Source: Cercis canadensis (Eukaryota > Streptophyta > Magnoliopsida > Fabales > Fabaceae). Taken from it: a DNA stretch of 64,000 bases. The notes under the pieces were generated by a model that had not been told where the DNA came from, did not search any database, and saw only the letters and a list, made by a program, of their open reading frames with translations. A program made the position numbers and the translations under genes. Location: assembly GCA_003255065.1 (NCBI GenBank), contig QAOA01006413.1:281122-345121 (forward strand). Reading direction: 5' to 3'. How positions within the stretch are numbered: the stretch's first letter is position 1; each line of letters starts with the position of its first letter. Of this stretch, positions 56,069-64,000 are shown in pieces.

Positions 56069-58532
56069 GTAAAAGTGAGCCCAAAAGGCTCAACCTTGGA
56101 CCTAAATTGGTCCAATTGGACCCAAATAAAACCTCAAACATATTAAAAATTAAAGTAATTATTTTTTCATTTAATTGGACCAAAACATTTGGAAAACAAA
56201 AAATCGGGTAGGCCCGAAGACTCCTAAACTAGGATTTTAGCAAAACGGGTCAAGCCAAAAACATAGGTTTTGACACAAAAATCACTAAAAGCTCATAAAT
56301 TTATAATCTTTATGCCCAAAAAAAGTATTTAAAGAAAATCAAATGGACCAAGAGGCCCCAAACTCAAATTTAAAGAAAACGGGCCAAAGGGCCTCTAACT
56401 TAGGTTAAAATGAAGCAGGCCAATGCTCAAAGACCAAAACTTTGATCCAAAAGCTAAAAGAGGCCTTAAAGACCTAAAAATTATATTTCCCATTTGAAAA
56501 CATAAATTTCAAATTTTAAATAAAAATAATTTCTTTTTCTTTTTCTTTTCTTTTTAAAAACGTGAAACATCCCTAGACAAAATACAGTGTCTACAATACC
56601 ACACGATTTATTTGCCTTCCATTGATACCTTCATAACTTAAAGCATGATCGTTATATTCATATTTGTGAGGTAGCTAATTAGCATATGAATTTTTGGTGC
56701 TTTTTATTGTTTTGTCTCTTGATATGTGGCTGTTTGGAATTAAATCGTGTATTGTCTTGCTGTGAAAAAAAGGTGATTGTTTGGATTTTCTGTTCAGCCC
56801 TTTTCATTGTGGTTTTTAGAGCTGCAAGTATCATGCATATATTATGTTGCTGTGAGGCTTTTTTCCTAGTCATTCGAGTTGCATTTTGAATGTTTTCCCC
56901 ATACCTTGTGAGCTGCATATGTGTTTTAGCTGGGTATATATGGCTGTTGTTTTCCATCTTCCACTGAGATATTTTCTGGCTTATATTACTACAGTACTTT
57001 GGGATTTAATTGGAGCTTGATCACCCTTTCAAATGATATTTGTTAGCCAATTCCTTTGAAACTTGGTGTTCCTGCCATTATTTGTATTCATACACTGGTA
57101 TGATTTTGTGCAACCTTTGAAAGTCAAAGTTTAAGCTTAGTAGTTAATTGTTATTGGATAAAAGCTGGATGTTTTCATTTATATTTGGCAATGATATTCC
57201 TTGTGGTTGTCCATGATTACTTTGACTTGAACAATGTAGCTATCATGATGCTCTTGTGGATTTAACTTTGTGCTTCTTGTTTTTGGATGTGGTATTGGTA
57301 ACAAGGCATAGTATCTGATTGGTAGATAAATGTTCATGCAACAATTCTATTTTTTTTCTTTTGTACTGTGAGATGCCAACTTAAGTCATTCCTCTGTGCT
57401 ATGTGTAAGCTATCTATGTTGAGTGAGCATAATATTTTTCTTCTTACTTTGTTAAAAGAACTGTATAAATGGTGAATTTTTGCTATTGTCAGATAGCTCT
57501 AGCAGCAGACAGTGTTTTATTTATTGTCAGAGCTATAGAGGTCGGAATCAAGAACTATTGGTCACATTAGAACCGTAAGACGTGTGTCTTTCATGTGCGT
57601 AATTTTCAGAATTTTTGCATGCTTCTCCTGTTCCCAATTTGATTCTGATTGTGGCTGTTTATTCCTACTGCTGTTGTCCTGCCCTATTTAAGAGGTTGTA
57701 TTGCTTTTTTTTTTTAGTTTGTTTTAAGATTGATTTCCCTTGCTGATTTATCTAATGATTATAAGTGTGTGTGCAAGGATAATGATTGCCTTAATTGGTT
57801 TATTTTAAGTCATAAGTACCTTTTTGATTTGTGTGTTGGTGTTTTCATGAGCCACTCTTAGATATTTGAAGGTGATTATAAGTTTGTGGCAAAATGGAAA
57901 TGTTAGACTCTGAGAAGCCCACCAGATTTGGGAACAAGAAGACTTTTTTAAATTTATTCCTTTTTTTTTTATTCCTCCACCCCTAATATTGTAAATTCAT
58001 GCATAATATTTAGGGCTTTTTGTTCAAGTTTACAAAATCTATAGGCTCTTCGCTTATCATGGAAAGATAGACGGGCCTGTCTTATATGAGACAGACTTAA
58101 TCTATCCAACCTAGGCGGAGATAAGGTCCACCTTGAGAGGAGTTTTATACACCCAAAAGGAGGAAAGATTTTGGACTCGTTAGAATTCATGCATTTCACG
58201 TTTAAATTTATTGTACTTTTGTTAGTGAATGTAATTTATTTACGAGAATGAATGAAGGACATCTTTTGGCCATATCTTGTCTTATCTTTGGATAGCTAAT
58301 TTAGGGTAACCGTCTTTAGACAGATGCTGTGGGGTGCCTAACACTTTTCTCATGCATAAACAGACTTTTGAACCAATCTCTGGTACGCAGACCATTTAAA
58401 AAGAATAAAATAAAAAGGGAATTTTTCAATTGTACCCTATTTTCTAAAACAATTGGTGGTGTTTCCTATTTTTCTAAAATCCAGTCGACCATCCGCGTCA
58501 TGGCTACCCCTCGGGTATGTTATGACAATACC

Positions 58533-59939
58533 TAAATTGCTTCCAATACTACAAGCATTTCTTTGACATAAGTTGAATAAGATATTGCCTTGGGTCCTAA
58601 AGCCTTATTAAGATAAGACAAAATTGCTCTAATTCCCACATCACAAGCATTTGTCTCCACCATGAAGTGCTACGTAAAGTTAGGCATAGCCAAGACATGT
58701 GTCTTGGTCATTACAGTTTTCAATTGTGCGAAGGCCTGAGTTGCGACCTCAGTCCACTGGTAGTTGCCTTTTTTAAGAAGAGACGTTAATGGTGTAGCAA
58801 GGGTGCCATATCCCATGACAAACTTGCGGTATTATCCTTTGAGACCAAGGAAATCGTGCAACTCAATGATATTTTTTGGTGGTGACCACGCTTCTATCAC
58901 TTGCTCCTTGATTGGATCAACCTTCATCCCTTGGTTGGAAATTATGTGCCTAAAGTAGTCTACTTCTAATTGCCCAAACCTGCACTTGGATTTCTTTGCA
59001 AAAAATTGGTTATCTTGCTATATTTGTAAAGTGAGCTTCAAGTGATCAAGATAAGCTTCCTATGTTTTGCTATAAACTAAAATGGCATCAAAGAAAACTA
59101 AAACAAATTTCCATAGATAAGGAGCAAAGATAGAGTTCATGATTGCCTGAAAAGTGGAAGGAGCATTGCATAATCCAAAAGGCATAACCAAATAATCATA
59201 ATGGCCTTGATGAGTGTGAAAGGTCATATTTTGTATGTCATCAGGTTGAACTCTTATCTGGTGGTACCTTGCCCTCATATCAAGTTTGGAAAAGAATTGG
59301 GCCCCGTATAGTTCACCGATCATGTCCTCAACAGTTAGAATGGAAAACTTGTCTTTGATTGTGACTTCATTGAGCGCTCGATAGTTAGTACAAAACCTCC
59401 AATTCTCATCCTTCTTGCACACTAACAACACAGGTGAAGAGTAGGGGCTTGTACTGTGTCGTGTGATGCCTACCTCAAGCATTTCAGCCACCTATTTTTC
59501 TATTTCATTTTATGATGATATGAGTACATATATGGTCTCATGTTTACTGGAGGCATGCCTGCCTTGACAGGTATTTGGTGATCAAACTGGCATCCAGGAG
59601 GCAATTCGCTGGTTTCCGAAAACACATAGGCATACAAGTTTAATAGGGATTCAACTTCTTCTTTTACTGGGGATTCCATAGTGTCCTCTATACTCTAGAC
59701 TGTTAAGGCGTAAATCTCAGCTATCTTTGACCTGTCTTTCAAGAGTCCCTGCATGGATAAAACTTCAGTTGCCTTACCCTTTTCCCCACATATCTCATAC
59801 GGTTTCCTATTGATAAGCCAATGCAATCCCAACGAATCCGAGTGAAGAATCTTAAGTATTGGGAGTAGTTGAAACTTGTCAGTGGGAACTATTGGGATAG
59901 AGTCAAAGCTTAGCCTGATAAAGACTTAGTCTAGTACTC
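58533..59939 (-). pseudogene. Gypsy protease end and reverse transcriptase, 5' part of the split element
   Basis: On minus from 59939: LKILHSDSLGLHWLINRKPYEICG, YAYVFSETSELPPGCQFDHQIPV, then [77 protein letters not shown], and [10 protein letters not shown] where FFDDILIYS is expected (second catalytic Asp replaced by Ala). After 59060 come LHDFLGLKG, YRKFVMGYGTLATPLTSLLKKGNYQW and the RNase H start, which breaks off at VLEAI by the LTR A target duplication and resumes at 40367. Gag and the 5' LTR are not seen; the other gypsy element begins at 59940. Inactive. Confidence 0.87.
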
Positions 59940-60195
59940 TGATATCCAATGTAAATAAGGTTGCAAATAAATAGGAGAGTTGTTAGCTTTAGTTACCTAT
60001 TATTTTGGCAAACGTTCTTGAGTCTGAGTCCTTAGTCGTGGTCGAGAGTTTAGGAGATTTTGTTATTTCATTGTACTTTAAATTCAGTTGCCTAGCATGA
60101 ATAAAATATAGAAAAAAAATATTCAATTCCATTTATTTGTGGTTTATCTTCACCCAGACGAAGATATTGTGTGTAGTTCTGACAGGGACCTATCA
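59940..60195 (+). repeat. 5' LTR of the plus-strand gypsy element
   Basis: TGATATCCAATG (59940) to GACCTATCA (60195), 256 bp, tips TGATA/TATCA, directly followed by a primer site. AAATAAATAGG at 59965-59975 is TATA-like, and AATAAAAT near 60102 could be the poly(A) signal. The 3' LTR is beyond the window, so the start is inferred. Confidence 0.7.
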
Positions 60196-60196
60196 T

Positions 60197-60208
60197 TGGT
60201 ATCAGAGC
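60197..60208 (+). promoter_or_regulatory. Primer-binding site, initiator tRNA-Met type
   Basis: TGGTATCAGAGC one base after the LTR end, as in chromodomain gypsy elements of plants. Confidence 0.85.
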
Positions 60209-60240
60209 TGGGTTATTTTATGTAAACACTATGAGTTATC

Positions 60241-61170
60241 ATGGCCACAAACAAAGAGAGAATTGCGAATTTGGAAATAGGGGTGGGTGGAATTCAAGTT
60301 GGATTGCAGGGAATAGAGCTTGGAGTTGCAGATAAATTGCACCAACTCGAAGAGACCCTCAACCGAATGTCTGAGGCTTTGTTTCCAAACAGAGATGGTT
60401 CCAGCCACAATGTTCGTAATTGGAACAGCCATTCCGAAAAACAAAGAAGACACAGACACCAGTCGACTGGTGTTCTCTTCAAAAATGGCTAAGCTTGAAT
60501 TCCCGAGGTTCTCTGGTGATGACCCTACGGAGTAGTTCAGCAAGGTTTACCAATTCTTTGAGTACCAGGGCAGTACAAAGGCACAAAAGGTTTCCTTGGC
60601 TTCATTCCATCTTGAAGGCGAGGCTAACCAATGGTGGCAGTGACTGCGTAAAACATATATGGAGGAAGGAAGAATGGTGACTTGGACAGTTTTTGAGGAA
60701 AAGCTGTGGGCACGTTTTGAACCAACAAAATGCGAAGACTTTGATGAAGCTCTCTAGTGGGTTCGACAGGTTGGCTCTCTACGTGACTATCAACGGGAAT
60801 TCGAGAGATTGGGTAATCGGGTTCAAGGATGGACGCAAAAGGCATTGGTGGGAACTTTCATGGGGGGACTTAAACCTGAGATAACTGATGGAATCAGGAT
60901 GTTCAAACCAAAATCACTTAAGGAGGTCATTAGTTTGGCACGAATGAGAGCATACCAACTCTTGCGCCAACGTAAGTTTTCTCCACCGTATCCGACCAAC
61001 TGAGCACAAATGGCATTGCCTACTCCAACACGATCTCCATCAGCATCCCCTATAAAAAGATTGGCATGGGATGAAATGCAAAGACGCCGTGCTCAAGGGC
61101 TTTGTTTCAATAGTTCGAAAAAGTTTACCACAGGTCACAAATGCAAGGGACCTCAGTTGTTGTTAATTGA
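60241..61170 (+). pseudogene. Gypsy gag, degraded
   Basis: Starts at ATG 60241 (MATNKERIANLEIGVGG; coiled-coil-like LHQLEETLNRMSEAL), then shifts frame. Later pieces are KMAKLEFPRFSGDDPTE, FFEYQGSTKAQKVSLASFHLEGEANQWWQ, YQREFERLGNRVQGWTQKALVGTFMGGLKPEI and SLKEVISLARMRAYQL (Retrotrans_gag domain). The nucleocapsid knuckle reads GLCFNSSKKFTTGHKCK, with one zinc-binding Cys changed to Ser. Multiple stops and shifts; no full capsid protein possible. Confidence 0.82.
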
Positions 61171-64000
61171 AGGAAATGCTAGTGAGGTCGGTATTGTGTG
61201 TAAAGAGATCATCGAAGAACTAGCTAAAGAAGATACGTCCACAGAAACCATTAAGCCTGAAATTTCATTACATGCATTAACAGGGTGGTCGACTTCTAAA
61301 ACCATGAGGGTAACGTCACAGATTGGTCATCATGAATTTATTGTGCTCATTGATAGTGGGTCAACGCACAACTTTATTAGTGATAAAGTGGCCAGCATGC
61401 TTCGGTTACCTATGATCCCAACCAAAACTTTTGCAGTTCGAGTTGCTAATGGGAGTCGACTCTAGTGCCAAGGCAGATTTGAACATGTGCAAATTCTCTT
61501 GTAAGGTATCCCTTTTTCCCTGACACTTTATTCTTTACCACTAACAGGGTTAGATTTGGTGTTGGGTGTATAGTGGTTAAAAATGCTAGGTTCAGTGGTG
61601 TGTGATTGTAAAAAAATGACGATGGAATTCGTATGGGAAAATCAAGACCAAAGACTACAAGGTGTTGACGAAAATTCGATTCAAACTGCATCACTTAAAG
61701 CAGTTTCTAAAGAATTACGCCAGGGAAGTCCTGTGTTTGCAATATGTTTGCAGACAGAAGGGGAGTTAATTAATCAAGAGAATCATCTAGAATTAAAACA
61801 GTTATTGGAAGAGTATGCAAATCTTTTCCAAGAACCTACCAAGCTGCCCCCAGCATGAGAGGTAGATCACTACATTCCATTAAAGGAAGGTTCCGAACCC
61901 ATTAATGTAAGGCCATACAGGTATGCCTATTTTCAAAAGGGTGAAATTGAGAAACAAGTTCATGACATGCTTAGGTTAGGGCTTAGGTTAAGCCATACTG
62001 ATTATCGTGCCCTCAATGTCGTGACAATCAAAGACCGTTTTCCCATTCCTGCAGTAGAGGATATATTAGATGAGCTTTACGAAGCTACATACTTTACCAA
62101 ATTAGACTTACGAGCTGGCTATCATGAAGTCCGTGTACACCCACTTGATGTCCCTAAAACCGCCTTCCACACACACAATGGTCATTATGAATACCTTGTC
62201 ATGCCTTTTGGACTTTGCAATGCCCCCTCTACTTTCCAAACCATTAGGAACTCTATATTTCGGCCCTATCTTCGTAAATTTATTTTGGTCTTTTTTGATG
62301 ACATACTGATCTATAGCCCAAATTGGTCGATGCATCTTGAACATGTTACAAAAGCCTTTGAAATATTACGGCATCATCAATTTTTTGTAAAAGCTAGTAA
62401 ATGTGCTTTTGGTCAACAGGAGTTAGAAAATTTGGGTCATATTGTCACTACTCAGGGTGTCAAGGTTGACCAAAATAAAATCAAGGCCATGGTGGACTGG
62501 CCTCGTCCTACTAATATTTTTGAGTTACGTGGTTTTTTAGGCCTTACAGGTTATTATCGAAAAATTGTTTACAATTATGGAGTGCTGGCACGACCATTAA
62601 CCAATCTGTTGAAGAAGGGTCAATTTAGGTGGAATGATGAAGCGGAGGTTGCATTCCTTTCTCTCAAGAATGCCATGACATCCACACTTACTCTTGCAAT
62701 GGCAAATTTCAATGAGTCATTCATTATAGAAACTAACGCCTCTGGAAGTGGGATTGGTGATGTCCTTTCACAACAAGGAAAGCCAATTGCCTATATGAGC
62801 CGAGCTCTAGGAATATCAAAGTTGTCATGGTCAGTTTACGCTTAAGAAATGTTGGCAATTATGGAAGTAATTCGCACTTGGCGACCCTATTTACTAGGGA
62901 GGAAGTTTTACATTCAAACAGATCAGAGGAGTTTAAAATTTCTCCTAAAGCAACGAATAATTACTCCATAGCATCAAAAATGGGTGGCAAAATTATTGGG
63001 TTACGATTATGAGATTTTATATCGTCCAGGTAAAGAAAATTCTGCTGCAGATGCACTTTCCAGGGTGCTGAATAGCCTAACTCTTTAGGCAATATCGTTA
63101 CCTGAAGCACATGTGTGGGATGAAATTAAAGCAAATGTCGTGGGTTATCCATATATGAGCAAAATTCGTCAACTAGCTGAATCCAAACTAGGAAAGCCTT
63201 ACAAGTGGCGTGATGGGCTTGTTTTTTTAAAAATCGTGTGGTGGTTCCACCTAATTCAGCCATTGTTACCAAGTTGTTGAAAGAATTCCATGATTCACCA
63301 ATGGGTGGCCACTTTGGAGTCTTACGAACGTACAAACGCCTTGCTCAACAATTCTATTGGCCTTCAATGCATCAAACTATATAAGATTACGTGGCAACTT
63401 GTGATATTTGTAAAAAATCCAAGGCTGAGACACTCTCACCTACGGATCTCCTTTAGCCACTTCCAATTCCTTATCAGGTGTGGGAAGATATTACATTAGA
63501 CTTTATTGAAGGACTTCCAACATCTCACGGCAAGGATACTATCCTAGTAGTAGTTGATAGGCTAAGTAAGTATGCTCATTTTCTTACTTTAGCTCATCCT
63601 TTTACTGCTAAGACAGTAGTTGAAAAATTTATGTAAGGAGTAGTGAGGCTCCACAGTATGCCAAGGTCAATCATTAGTGATCGTGGTTCTATTTTTCTCA
63701 GTAATTTTTGGCAAGAATTTTTTAAGTTATTAGGCACCCAATTGAAAATGAGCTCAGCATATCATCCACAAAATGACAGCCAAACTGAAGTGGTAAACCG
63801 ATGTCTCGAACAATATTTACGTTGTTTGGTGCACCAGCAACCCCGTAAATGGAGTTCTTTCATTCCTTGGGCGAAATTCTAGTATAATACAACTTATCAT
63901 AGTTCCACATGCATGACTCCTTTTCAAGCTCTTTAAAGATGGTTGCCTCCAACAATTCCATATTATCATATGGGTAAGTCTCCAGTCAATGAGGTTGACC
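61171..64000 (+). pseudogene. Gypsy pol: protease, RT, RNase H, integrase, degraded and cut by the window end
   Basis: Protease HHEFIVLIDSGSTHNFISDKVA near 61330. RT (61967-62845) has [44 protein letters not shown], the intact catalytic FFDDILIYS, and GFLGLTGYYRKIV. The 5' RT edge lacks about 30 residues between MLRLGL and TDYRALN. RNase H gives WRPYLLGRKFYIQTDQRSLKF and ENSAADALSR across stops at 62843 and 62970. Integrase has [44 protein letters not shown] and AYHPQNDSQTEVVN, so Asp-Asp-Glu are retained, but TAA at 63634 and other stops interrupt it. Short LTRs and this domain order suggest a Reina-type chromovirus; the chromodomain would lie past 64000. Confidence 0.88.

Larger units (their letters stand above)
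41739..56595 (-). repeat. Solo LTR B (minus) inside LTR A, split by the MULE
   Basis: On plus TGTCACAACGTACCTGAGGG (41739) to AATACAGTGTCTACA (56595). Flanks ATACA and ATACC match at 4 of 5. The MULE occupies 43326-54150, leaving about 4.0 kb of LTR, of which about 0.83 kb is an internal tandem duplication (54401-56068). AGAGCTCC-type repeats lie near 42960 and 43150. No coding sequence. Confidence 0.8.
40373..58527 (+). repeat. Solo LTR A (plus), TGTAGACA family, split by LTR B
   Basis: It starts TGTAGACATCATTTTTTGTC at 40373. The first part ends at 41738; the second runs 56601-58527 and ends CGGGTATGTTATGACA. The perfect 5-bp TSD ATACC (40368-40372, 58528-58532) joins the two halves of a gypsy RNase H frame. 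The LTR is about 3.3 kb net. It shares the conserved end block (GGGTAACCGTC-TTTAGACAG, GTGGGGTGCCTAACAC) with copies at 20858, 24655 and 41739. A 250-bp purine-rich tract lies at 40740-40990. Confidence 0.85.

Overview
This is AT-rich plant nuclear DNA, almost certainly from a eudicot, in a repeat-dense, probably heterochromatic block. I see no intact host gene. The plant assignment rests on plant-type Ty1/copia and Ty3/gypsy (Athila-like and chromodomain) retrotransposons, initiator-tRNA-Met primer sites, plant LINEs, hAT, Mutator and PIF/Harbinger-like DNA elements, and plant gene scraps (a wall-associated-kinase-like fragment and a PPR fragment). The species cannot be fixed from the sequence.

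Layout. 1-1549: the 3' end of a copia element with an open RT/RNase H frame, sitting in a minus-strand WAK-like kinase fragment (1550-2004). 2005-6768: a complete but decayed copia element with 277-bp LTRs. 6769-7822: the 5' end of a third, minus-strand copia element, inserted in a minus-strand LINE ORF1 remnant (9047-9640); a 1.2-kb hAT-type element (7831-9038, 8-bp TSD) lies exactly at that junction. 10265-13690: a plus-strand LINE ORF2 remnant, split by a TIR element (11368-12558, TAA TSD) that carries a PPR gene fragment. 13730-15034: a solo LTR of an Athila-like family.

15590-26324 is dominated by long (3-4 kb) LTRs of one non-coding family (ends TGTAGACA...TATGACA): a truncated minus copy, a divergent plus copy, and a minus solo LTR (20858-24649, TSD GCTGT) inside the plus copy. 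27091-36212 is a minus-strand Athila-like element (TSD CTCAC) that keeps gag-protease and a late ORF but has lost RT, RNase H and integrase; it landed in a tandem pair of tRNA-like SINE units.

36976-59939 is a chromodomain Ty3/gypsy element on the minus strand, blown apart by nested insertions. A solo LTR (37092-38497) sits in its 3' LTR. A long solo LTR A (40373-58527, TSD ATACC) sits in its RNase H. Inside A is an antiparallel solo LTR B (41739-56595), and inside B is a 10.8-kb Mutator-like element (43326-54150, 9-bp TSD AAAAATCAA, about 0.5-kb TIRs). The MULE has a mudrA-type transposase pseudogene on plus and a convergent two-exon GRF-zinc-finger gene on minus, an arrangement like maize MuDR. 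59940-64000: the 5' LTR and degraded gag-pol of a second, plus-strand gypsy element, cut by the window end.

Two single-N positions (10419, 50896) are each flanked by near-identical tandem copies and look like assembly joins. The coding remnants do not work together as a pathway; the window reads as a chronology of transposition, decay and recombination.
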